The notes under the pieces are model-generated. The model saw nothing but the letters and a program-made list of their open reading frames with translations, ran no database searches and had not been told where the DNA came from. Made by a program: the position numbers and the translations under genes. 64,000 nucleotides of DNA from Hymenobacter gummosus (lineage in GTDB: Bacteria > Bacteroidota > Bacteroidia > Cytophagales > Hymenobacteraceae): the NCBI RefSeq assembly GCF_003970915.1, contig NZ_RXOF01000004.1, forward strand, positions 1 through 64,000, in the 5' to 3' direction. Positions within the stretch are counted from its first letter, which is position 1. Each line of letters opens with the position of its first letter. Positions 53,669 to 61,357 of the stretch are shown here, in pieces.

Positions 53669-56635
53669 ATGAAACTAACCATACCAACTCTGGGAATGAC
53701 GCTGCTGCTGGGCCTAGGCTCGGCCGGCGCCTGGGCACAAGCCCCCGTTTACGTCAACGACGCCTCCACCGCGGGCGACATCTATACCTCGGCTCCGGGC
53801 AACGATGAAACCGGCAACGGCTCGGCCGCCGCGCCCTTTGCCAGCGTCAACCGGGCCATTGCCGCGGCCACCAACGGCGCCACCGTATTCATCGACGCGG
53901 GCAGCTACGCCGACCGCATCGTACTCGACAAGCCGGTGAGCCTGCAGGGCGCCGGCGACTCGCTCAGCAGCCCGGGCAGCGCCACCATCTTCCGCGACGG
54001 GCCGCGCACCGCCGACGGCGAGTACGAGGGCGTGCCGGCACTGCGGCTGACGGCCACCGGCACCGTGGCCCAGCCCCTGCGCATCAGCCGCATGAGCCTG
54101 CGCCGCTACGACGCGGGCATTATGGGCGGCTTCACCACCACTACTCTCACGGGCGTGGTGTTCGAGGACCTGGACATCTTCAAGTGCTACCGCCAGGGCC
54201 TGGAACTGGGCGGCAACGTGAGTGACTTGACGTTCCGGCGGGTGAGCATCCGCATGACGCGCATTCAGAGCGCCACGCCGGGCGGCGGGGCACCCACCAT
54301 CAGCGGCAACAACTACGGCCGGGGCCTGTTTTTGAACGGCTCGGACTTCGGGGCCGACAAGCGCAACATCCTCATCGAGGACTGCGCCTTCGAGCAGAAC
54401 CGCCGCGCGGGCATCGACGTGAACGAGCGGGCTGCCTCCAATCTGGTGGTGCGCCGCTGCCGCTTCTACGGCAACCTGGGCCCGGCCCTGACCATTCTGA
54501 AAGCCGCCGGCCAGCGCGACGGTAGCGGCAACTTCACCACCATTGCGGCCCTGATTGAGGACAACGTCATCTTCGACAACGCCGACAACGGGCTGGAGCT
54601 GAAATCGTGCACCGGCAACGGACTGGGCAGCGGCCCGGGCTCCTTCGTGGTGCGCCGCAACCGCATTGCCCGCGGCCTGACGCAGTCGACGGCCCTGGTG
54701 AGCGACAACGCGGCCATTGCCGTAATCGACCGGGACCGGAGCATCAGCGGGCGGCCCAGCTTCAACGACGACCTGACCACCGGCGGGCTGTGGCTGGAGG
54801 CCAACGTGATTCGCGGGTACCGCTCCTCGGCGGCGGCCTTCCTGAACCGCAACGGCTTCGGCATCGTGCTGGAGGGCAGCAACCACCAGGTGCGCCAGAA
54901 TGTAGTGGCGCAGTGCCAGCTGGGCATCCAGATTCAGGACCGCCCGGCCACGACCTCGGAAAACGCCACGCCCTACTTCGACATCCCGCGCAACCAGCTG
55001 CTGATTTCCAGCGGTGTCATGGTGCAGGAAAACCGCATCGATAGCTGCGACGTGGCCGGCCTGCGGGCCGTGAACCTCACCAACGTGGTTAACGCTGGGC
55101 TTAACTGGCTGGGCGGCACCACGGCGGCCGAAATCCGCGGGGCCAGCGGCACCGGCGGGCGCGTACGCACCCTGCTGGGCACCGGCGGCCTGGGCTTCTT
55201 CACCGAGGTATCCTCGCTGGCGCCGACGGGCCGGCTGCAGTTCAGCCCCTACCTGAACAGCCGCACCGACGCTTCCGCGGCCGCCGGCTTTCAGCCCGAC
55301 CTGAGCTTCCTGAACGTGGCCGCCAACGTGCCCGACGCCATGCCGGCCGGCAACATGCAGGAAGCCATGACGGCCATCTTGGACGGCGGCACCATCGAGG
55401 CCGAAGGGGGCACCTACAACGAGGCCGTGACGGTGACCAAGAACGTGACCTTGCGCCAGGAAAGCCCGAGCCTAGCCATCCGGGACCTGACCCTGGACGG
55501 CGCGGGCAAAACGCTCACGCTGGCGGCGCCGCTCAGCATCAGCGGCTCCCTCACGCTCACCAACGGCCTGATCGGCAGCACGGCTACCAACCTGCTGACC
55601 GTGGCCGACGGGGCCACCAGCACCGAGGGCAATGCGGGCAGCTACGTGAGCGGCCCCATGAACAAAGTGGGCAGCGCGGCCTTCGTATTTCCCCTCGGCC
55701 GCGACGGGGTGTGGGCCCGTCTGGGCATTTCGGCGCCCTCCGCGGCCAGCACCTTTACGGCCGAGTACCTGGCCCAAAGCTTCCCCGCCAATCAGCCCGC
55801 CGACCCGGCGCTGGCCACGGTGAGCCGGGTGGAATACTGGAACCTGACGCGCCCCAGCGGCAGCGGCGAGGTGAGCGTGCGGCTGTACTGGGAAAACGGC
55901 GGCCGCAGCGGCATCAACTCCCTGGCTGAGCTGCGCGTGGTGCGCTCCGACGGCGCGACCTGGGTGAACGAGGGCAACGGCGGCACTACCGGTACGCCGG
56001 CCAGCGGTTCTATCGTGTCGGCTGGCCCAGTGGGTGGCTTCGGGCCGTTCACCTTCGGCTCCACCAACGTTATCAACCCGCTGCCCGTCGAACTGACTGA
56101 GTTCCGGGGCGAGGCCGTGGGCCCGGGCAAGGCTCGTTTGTACTGGGCCACGGCTCAGGAAAAGAACAACCGCGGCTTTGAGGTGCAGCGCGCCCAAAAC
56201 GGGCAGAGCTGGGAAACGGTGGGCTTCGTGGCCGGCAACGGCAGCAGCACCATTGCCCACCGCTACAGCTACACCGACGCCTCCGGCCTGACGGGCATGG
56301 TATACTACCGCCTGCGCCAGCTCGATTTCGACGGCAGCCAGCACTTCTCCTCGGTGGTGGCCGTGCAGCTGACCGGCGGCAAGGGCGGTGAGCTGAGCCT
56401 CTACCCCAACCCCACCAGCAACGAGCTGCGGGTGCAGCTGCCCGCCGCCCCCACCGGCCCCGTAACGGTGCAGCTGCTCGACGCCACGGGCCGCACTGCT
56501 TGGAAGACCGAAGCCGCTGCCACGGGCCAGCACCTCGAACTGCAGCTGGCCGGCCAAGTGAAGCCGGGCTTGTACGTGGTGCGCGTCAGTGGTAAAGGCC
56601 TGACGACTACTACCCGCCAGCTGGTGGTACGGTAG
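53669..56635 (+). CDS. secreted right-handed beta-helix protein with a type IX secretion (T9SS) sorting domain
   Basis: A 988-residue protein. A signal peptide (MTLLLGLGSAGAWAQ region) is followed by a parallel beta-helix from about 30 to 470 (DUF1565/PbH1-like; repeated asparagine-rich turns such as NNYGRGLFLNGSDFG). A shorter second beta-helix start (ILDGGTIEAEGGTYNE near 570) and beta-sandwich modules come next. The last ~85 residues are a T9SS type A C-terminal domain: SLYPNPTSNELRVQLP, then a GLYVVRVSGKG and a final TTRQLVVR. It should cross the outer membrane and be anchored or released. Likely an adhesin or polysaccharide-binding/lyase-like protein, but no catalytic residues are identified. 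Confidence 0.88.
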   Translation: MKLTIPTLGMTLLLGLGSAGAWAQAPVYVNDASTAGDIYTSAPGNDETGNGSAAAPFASVNRAIAAATNGATVFIDAGSYADRIVLDKPVSLQGAGDSLSSPGSATIFRDGPRTADGEYEGVPALRLTATGTVAQPLRISRMSLRRYDAGIMGGFTTTTLTGVVFEDLDIFKCYRQGLELGGNVSDLTFRRVSIRMTRIQSATPGGGAPTISGNNYGRGLFLNGSDFGADKRNILIEDCAFEQNRRAGIDVNERAASNLVVRRCRFYGNLGPALTILKAAGQRDGSGNFTTIAALIEDNVIFDNADNGLELKSCTGNGLGSGPGSFVVRRNRIARGLTQSTALVSDNAAIAVIDRDRSISGRPSFNDDLTTGGLWLEANVIRGYRSSAAAFLNRNGFGIVLEGSNHQVRQNVVAQCQLGIQIQDRPATTSENATPYFDIPRNQLLISSGVMVQENRIDSCDVAGLRAVNLTNVVNAGLNWLGGTTAAEIRGASGTGGRVRTLLGTGGLGFFTEVSSLAPTGRLQFSPYLNSRTDASAAAGFQPDLSFLNVAANVPDAMPAGNMQEAMTAILDGGTIEAEGGTYNEAVTVTKNVTLRQESPSLAIRDLTLDGAGKTLTLAAPLSISGSLTLTNGLIGSTATNLLTVADGATSTEGNAGSYVSGPMNKVGSAAFVFPLGRDGVWARLGISAPSAASTFTAEYLAQSFPANQPADPALATVSRVEYWNLTRPSGSGEVSVRLYWENGGRSGINSLAELRVVRSDGATWVNEGNGGTTGTPASGSIVSAGPVGGFGPFTFGSTNVINPLPVELTEFRGEAVGPGKARLYWATAQEKNNRGFEVQRAQNGQSWETVGFVAGNGSSTIAHRYSYTDASGLTGMVYYRLRQLDFDGSQHFSSVVAVQLTGGKGGELSLYPNPTSNELRVQLPAAPTGPVTVQLLDATGRTAWKTEAAATGQHLELQLAGQVKPGLYVVRVSGKGLTTTTRQLVVR

Positions 56636-56697
56636 GATGAAGGATGAAGGATGAAGGATGAAGGATGAAGGATGAAGGATGAAGGATGAAGGATGAA
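56635..56697. repeat. tandem repeat, nine exact GGATGAA heptamers
   Basis: Nine perfect copies of GGATGAA start at the last base of the preceding stop codon. The opposite strand of 56727-56762 reads as degenerate heptamers GTGAAGA ATGAGGA AGGAAGA ATGACG, an approximate inverted partner. Exact identity of the units suggests recent expansion by slippage. Confidence 0.9.
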
Positions 56698-56763
56698 GGC
56701 GTACTGGCTTTGCCTATGCGGGTTGCGTCATTCTTCCTTCCTCATTCTTCACTCTTCCTTTCC

Positions 56764-56813
56764 AAAACAGAGCGGGGCCACCGGAAATCATTCCGGTGGC
56801 CCCGCTCTGTTTT
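56764..56813. terminator. bidirectional intrinsic terminator
   Basis: A perfect 23-bp stem (AAAACAGAGCGGGGCCACCG... with an ATCA loop) has an A run at one end and a T run at the other, so it can stop transcription from both sides. It lies between the convergent T9SS cargo gene and the cyclophilin gene. Confidence 0.9.
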
Positions 56814-56816
56814 GGC

Positions 56817-58802
56817 CTATTTGGCGGCTGAAGCGCCGCCCAGCAATTCCACCCGCTCTATCCGGTCCCCGATGTCGAGGCGGTGCACTATGTCCATGCC
56901 TTTGTCGACCACGGCGAAGATGGTGTAGCGGCCGTCGAGGTGGGGCGTGGGGCTGTGGGTGATAAACCACTGGCAGCTCTCGGTGTCCTTGCCGGCGGAG
57001 GCCAGGCCCACGGCGCCCTCGGCGTAGCCACGGTCGGCGAATTCGGAGCGCAGGGTGTAGTCGGTGCCGCCCCACCCGTCGCCGCGGGGGCAGCCGCCCT
57101 GGGCCACGAAGTTGGGCACCACGCGGTGGAAGTTTTTGCCGTTGTAGAAGCCCTGGCGCACCAGCTGCACGAAGCTGGCCACCGAGCCGGGCGCCTCTTC
57201 CACCAGCAGGCGCAGTTCCACCCTCCCTTTCCCGGTGACGACGGCCACGCGCTGCCCGGCCGGAATACTCTCCACCAAGGCCCAGTCGATGGGGTGCTGG
57301 CTGGCGGCGCTGGGCGTGGGCGTCGGGGCGGGCTTGCTTTCGAGGTAGTCGAGAGCCTGCTGCAGGGCCTGCCAGGTTTCCACGTCGCGGGGCAGGCGGA
57401 TGCGCTGCTGGGCCGAGCGCAGCAGCGCCAGGTTGCGAAAGTCGCGGCGCATCTGCAGCTTTTCCTCCTTCAGCGCCCCAGCCGCCGTGCCGATGAGGGC
57501 CACGTCGTTGGTGCCGATGGCGCGCTCCAGCGTCTGCACGAACAGCGGCTGCTGGGCTTCGGGGAAGTCAGGGCGGCTGCGCAGGGCCACCAGCGCCTCG
57601 ATGCCGTAGGTGCTGACCACCGGCGGCTGATTCGGCTGGAAAGTGGCCTGCTCCACGAAGGCGTAGGCGGTCGGGTCTTCGCCCAGGGTTTTGAGTAGGA
57701 AGGCCCGCTCGTACGGGTCGGTGGCCGCTGCGTAGCGCTGCTGAATGCTGGCGCGGATGCCTTCCTTTTCGGCGGCAGAGGCGTGGTGCAGGGCGGCGGC
57801 CAGCAGGGCGGCGCGGGGCCGAGCGGCCGTCATGCGGGCGGCTTTGTCGAGAAACAGGCGGCCGGTTTCGCCGCTGGCGTGCGTGAGGAAGAACTCGGCG
57901 GCCGTCAGCGCCACCTGGGCCTGCGGGTCGTCGAGGGCGGCCCAGGCAGCTTCCTTCACCGGGGCGTACATCGAGGCGTTCATGGCGCGCAGGGCGGCCA
58001 CGCGCACCCGGTAATCAGCGTCGCGGCGCAGGATGCCGGCCAGCACCGGAGCCACGCCCGGGTCTTTCACCTTACCCAGGGCGCTGGTAGCAGCGGCGCG
58101 CACGGCATAGCTGGGCGCACTGGTGGCCGCGGCGCTGATGGGCTCCTGGTAGGCCGTCAGGTCGAGGCGCGGGGTGCGGGCCAGGGTGTGCGCCGCGGCC
58201 AGCCGGGCCGAATACGGCGGCCGGCCGAGCAAGCTCACCACCCGGCGCACGGCGGCCTCCGAGGTCAGCCCGCGCAGGCCGGCGCGGTACAGTCCCCAGG
58301 CCTGCCCGATGCTGAGCAAGGTGTCGTCGGGCGAGGCGGTGCGGGGCAGTTGGAGCAGCAGCGGCAGCGTGCCGCGGCCCACGCAGCGGCCCAGGGCCTC
58401 CAGCTCGTAGCGGCGGGCGCGGGCGTCGGTTTCGGTGCTGACCTGGCTGGCGAGCGGGGCAGCGGCGGCGCTGTCGGCGGTCTGGCCCAGGGCGAAGGCG
58501 GCGGCCACGCGCACGTCCACGTTGGCGTCGGAGAGGGCGCCGAGCAGGTCGGGCAGCGCGGCGCGGTCCTGCACCGAGGCAAAGGCCAGGGCGGCGGCCT
58601 GTCGGTAGCGGGCCTTGGGATGGTGCAGGAAGGGGCGCAGCGCCGGCGTCTGGCGCTGGTCCTGGGCCGTGGCAATGCGGCGCAGGGTGCTGTCGGCGGC
58701 AAACTGGTTGAGCGGCGCGGCGGCTGGCGGGGTGCGGCTGGTGGAGCAGGCCGCCAGCAGCAGGCCAAGGGCGGCAAGGGCGGGGACGGAGCGGGTCATC
58801 AA
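56817..58802 (-). CDS. lipoprotein with HEAT-like repeats fused to a cyclophilin-type peptidyl-prolyl isomerase
   Basis: A 661-residue protein. The lipoprotein signal ends at LGLLLAACS. From about 40 to 480 are alpha-helical HEAT-like repeats (for example VRVAAAFALGQTADS near 98, YRVRVAALRAM near 270). The cyclophilin domain is about 495-655: FVQLVRQGFYNGKNFHRVVPNFVAQGG holds the catalytic Arg, Phe and Gln at the CypA Arg55/Phe60/Gln63 positions, and the usual Trp of the cyclosporin pocket is replaced (PHLDGRYTIFA). It is an envelope folding factor on a scaffold, probably in the periplasm. It stands as a single transcription unit. Confidence 0.9.
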   Translation of the reverse strand: MMTRSVPALAALGLLLAACSTSRTPPAAAPLNQFAADSTLRRIATAQDQRQTPALRPFLHHPKARYRQAAALAFASVQDRAALPDLLGALSDANVDVRVAAAFALGQTADSAAAAPLASQVSTETDARARRYELEALGRCVGRGTLPLLLQLPRTASPDDTLLSIGQAWGLYRAGLRGLTSEAAVRRVVSLLGRPPYSARLAAAHTLARTPRLDLTAYQEPISAAATSAPSYAVRAAATSALGKVKDPGVAPVLAGILRRDADYRVRVAALRAMNASMYAPVKEAAWAALDDPQAQVALTAAEFFLTHASGETGRLFLDKAARMTAARPRAALLAAALHHASAAEKEGIRASIQQRYAAATDPYERAFLLKTLGEDPTAYAFVEQATFQPNQPPVVSTYGIEALVALRSRPDFPEAQQPLFVQTLERAIGTNDVALIGTAAGALKEEKLQMRRDFRNLALLRSAQQRIRLPRDVETWQALQQALDYLESKPAPTPTPSAASQHPIDWALVESIPAGQRVAVVTGKGRVELRLLVEEAPGSVASFVQLVRQGFYNGKNFHRVVPNFVAQGGCPRGDGWGGTDYTLRSEFADRGYAEGAVGLASAGKDTESCQWFITHSPTPHLDGRYTIFAVVDKGMDIVHRLDIGDRIERVELLGGASAAK

Positions 58803-58838
58803 GGCGGAAATTAGGCAAACGGCGCGGGATGCCGCGCC

Positions 58839-59390
58839 TTACCTTACCCGCATTACCTTGCTGTCAACCACGAGGCAGCCCGTTTCGTCGTCCTGGTGGG
58901 CCACGATGCACCAGCGCTGTAGGTAAGGCATGACGTCCGCCGCGTTGACGCCTTTTTCGGACAACAGGCAGCCGTACTGGTTGAAATAATACGCCAGGAA
59001 GTATTTCTCGCCCTGCCGGGCCACCTGCGCCACGCGGGCGTCGTTGCCAGCCCATTCGAATTGCAGACTATCGAAGGGCACCGGGGAGGGAATAGCTTCG
59101 GCCCGGTCGAGAAAGCGCCGTTCGGGGTCCAGCCGGCCGGGCCGACTAGCCTCAATGAACTTCAGGTACCTCCGGGCATTGGTGCAGGCCAGTCGGGTGC
59201 GCCCCTGGTAACTGACGTGAAACGACACGTATTGCGTGTAGGCGTCCGGGCCGTACAGCACCAAGCTCAGGTAGTTGTAGGGGCACTGGGTTTTCTGCGC
59301 TCCGGACGAAACCGGCTGCTGCGCCAGCGCGGCCTGCATACCGGCCAGCATGCCTACCATACCGATTACCGTTTTCATAACGCGCCTCAT
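58839..59390 (-). CDS. uncharacterised exported protein
   Basis: About 183 residues. The frame is open upstream across the next gene, but the ATG at 59388-59390 (or 59376-59378, preceded by GAGG) begins a signal peptide (VIGMVGMLAGMQAALAQ). The mature part has aromatic and Cys residues (CPYNYLSLVLYG, ACTNARRYLKFIE, YNQYGCLL-like) and ends DDETGCLVVDSKVMRVR. No family was recognised. Four Cys may form disulphides. It follows the gene at 59405 closely. Confidence 0.7.
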   Translation of the reverse strand: MRRVMKTVIGMVGMLAGMQAALAQQPVSSGAQKTQCPYNYLSLVLYGPDAYTQYVSFHVSYQGRTRLACTNARRYLKFIEASRPGRLDPERRFLDRAEAIPSPVPFDSLQFEWAGNDARVAQVARQGEKYFLAYYFNQYGCLLSEKGVNAADVMPYLQRWCIVAHQDDETGCLVVDSKVMRVR

Positions 59391-59404
59391 TTTCTTGTAA
59401 GCTA

Positions 59405-59809
59405 CTACACGCCCCGCCACTTCGCGAGCATGCAGTAGCCCCACACGGCCAGAAAAACCGCATGCAGGTAGGCTACCACCGGGTACCAGTCCTCGAGCCG
59501 GTGGGCCGAGGCCACCAATAGCGTCGTCAGCACTGTGAGCAGCAGTACCCACGGGGTGCTGGAATAGCGGTAGAAAAACGAATCCGGCCGCTGCCGGGCC
59601 GCTTGCAGCAGCTGGCGGCCGGTGGCTACGGTCAGGGCTATGGTGATGGGGAAAAGGCCAAACGGCAGGACGCCATAGAACAGCATCATCAGCATCGTTT
59701 CCGCAGTGCTCAGCACGGTCCTCAGCATCAGGGCGCAAACCAGCGCTGCACCGCCGCAGCTGACCGCCGCCAGCCGGATTTCGCTCCATAGGGTATTAGG
59801 GCGGGCCAT
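59405..59809 (-). CDS. small integral membrane protein
   Basis: A 134-residue protein with four hydrophobic segments (about 12-32, 38-60, 84-103, 106-128) joined by short loops. No motif or family was recognised. Its stop lies 14 bases before the start of the exported protein at 59390, so the two are probably co-expressed. A near-perfect composite palindrome lies upstream of its start. Confidence 0.65.
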   Translation of the reverse strand: MARPNTLWSEIRLAAVSCGGAALVCALMLRTVLSTAETMLMMLFYGVLPFGLFPITIALTVATGRQLLQAARQRPDSFFYRYSSTPWVLLLTVLTTLLVASAHRLEDWYPVVAYLHAVFLAVWGYCMLAKWRGV

Positions 59810-59876
59810 AGCAGTTTTACGAGTTGATATACCACGGCGCAGCCGCGCACCGCGCCGGGCGCCCCCGCCGCACCCG

Positions 59877-59993
59877 CTCGGCTATTGCCGAGTGGGCTCT
59901 ACGTGGCTCGGCTGTGCCGAGCACCCGCCCGCGCCGCTGGCACGACAACGCCCAGGCGGCCTGGTACCGTGCTCGGCATAGCCGAGCCACGTA
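59877..59993. repeat. composite intergenic inverted repeat, class 6
   Basis: The arms 59900-59924 and 59969-59993 are inverted copies of TACGTGGCTCGGC..GCCGAGCAC with small loop differences. A further CTCGGC..GCCGAG hairpin sits at 59877-59893. Three such stems therefore lie within 120 bases. Confidence 0.85.
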
Positions 59994-60044
59994 GGCATCA
60001 CGCGGCGCAGCCGCGCGACTGCGGCCGGCGAAACAGACGCCCCG

Positions 60045-61112
60045 CTACTGGTCCGACATAGCCCCCACCAGCACCGCGTCCAGGGCCTGGAACAGCTCTT
60101 CGTTGCCCTCCTGCCGGTACTGGCTCAGCGCCTGCTCGAAGGGCGTCAGGTCGTACAGAAAGGCCTTCAGGTTGTCGGCCGTGATGTGGCTGAAGCGGCG
60201 CCCGTAGCCCAGCTGCTCGATTTCGGCCGCGTTCAGCCACTGCTCGAACTGGGCCGGAATGGGCACGGCGCACACCGGCTTGCCCAGGTACACGGCCTCC
60301 GAAATCAGCGAGAAGCCGCCGTTCGTCACCACGGCGCGGGCCGAGGCCAGGTCCTCGATGAAGCCGGCCTCGGAGAAGGGCCGCAGGCGCACGTTGCCGT
60401 GCTCCTCGTCGCGGTTGAAGCCGTAGACGTGGAAGGTCTGCTGCGGCAGCTGCTGCAGCAGGCTCACCAGGTCGCGCTGGTTGGTGCTCGACTGGTACAC
60501 CAGCACGTGCGGCCCGCACGTGGGGCGCTGCGCCAGGATTTCGGGCCGGATGATGGGCGGCACCAGCGTGGTATCGGGCTTGCTCGTGGGCGGGTAGAAA
60601 AAGGTGGTGACCAGGTAGTGGGCCGCCCGCGGCAGCTTGGCGCGCACGATGCCGCGGGCCAGCTCGAAGTTGCCGCGCTCCTCGGCCGGAATGGCTACGT
60701 CGAGCTTGCTGCGGCTGATGACCTGCATGTTGTCGATGCTGACGACGGGCAGGCGCTGGGTTTTGGCGAAGAAGTAGCTGAACGATTCGAAGTCGGACAC
60801 GACCAGGTCGAAGCGCTGGCCCTGGTCGAGCAGGTCGCGGTAGCGCTGGAAGTTCAGGCGCAGGTTGTCGGGGGCCGTGCGCAGCGTGCGGGCCGCCGTG
60901 CGGCTTTTCGACACGGTCAGCTCCTTGTAGGCGAGGTGGAAACCCTTGATTTCGTGGACGCGGCCGGGGAAGTTGGCCGCCAGCAGCTGGTAGGCCCGGC
61001 TACTGCTGACTACCTGCACCTCGTGACCCTGCTCCAGCAGGTGGCGGATAATGACTTTGCTGCGGGTGGCGTGGCCGAGCCCCTCGCCGGGGACGCCGTA
61101 CAGAATGTTCAT
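60045..61112 (-). CDS. glycosyltransferase of the MJ1255/VC2487 (GT28-like) family
   Basis: A 355-residue GT-B protein. The frame is open far upstream, but ATG 61110-61112 starts the proper MNILYGVPGEGLGHATRSKVI. The acceptor half is residues 1-180 and the UDP-sugar donor half follows (VLVYQSSTNQRDLVSLL near 207, VTNGGFSLISEAVYLGKPVCAVP near 268). MJ1255-type enzymes are uncharacterised relatives of MurG-like and glycolipid transferases. It lies apart from the main polysaccharide locus and next to a large membrane protein gene. Confidence 0.85.
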   Translation of the reverse strand: MNILYGVPGEGLGHATRSKVIIRHLLEQGHEVQVVSSSRAYQLLAANFPGRVHEIKGFHLAYKELTVSKSRTAARTLRTAPDNLRLNFQRYRDLLDQGQRFDLVVSDFESFSYFFAKTQRLPVVSIDNMQVISRSKLDVAIPAEERGNFELARGIVRAKLPRAAHYLVTTFFYPPTSKPDTTLVPPIIRPEILAQRPTCGPHVLVYQSSTNQRDLVSLLQQLPQQTFHVYGFNRDEEHGNVRLRPFSEAGFIEDLASARAVVTNGGFSLISEAVYLGKPVCAVPIPAQFEQWLNAAEIEQLGYGRRFSHITADNLKAFLYDLTPFEQALSQYRQEGNEELFQALDAVLVGAMSDQ

Positions 61113-61339
61113 GCTATGGAATGCGCAAGTATCGATAAGCAAGTAACAAGGAAATGGCCGAGCCGGGCCCGCTACGGCCGCCCGCAACGCGTGTTCGGCC
61201 GCCGCTGGGCCCGTTGCGGATGGCCGCAGCCCGCAAAAGCGTACCGGTTTGCCCCTTGCAGAGGCGTCTTGCGGTTCGCAGGTCGTCGGTATGCCTGTAG
61301 CCTTACCCGAGCGTTTCGGAGGTAGTCCGGCGGCGCGGG

Positions 61340-61355
61340 CGTAGTGGTGCCACGG
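61340..61355. repeat. fragment of the class-3 composite repeat
   Basis: CGTAGTGGTGCCACGG matches the start of the inner hairpin of the element at 44624-44857 (CGTAGTGGTGCCACG...). It is a remnant with no partner arm, 3 bases from the stop of the gene at 61358. The rest of 61113-61357 shows GC-rich unique sequence without coding features. Confidence 0.5.
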
Positions 61356-61357
61356 GG

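Noticed and set aside
56635-56697. The GGATGAA array considered as a CRISPR repeat
   Set aside because: The units are 7 bases and contiguous without spacers. No cas genes are nearby.
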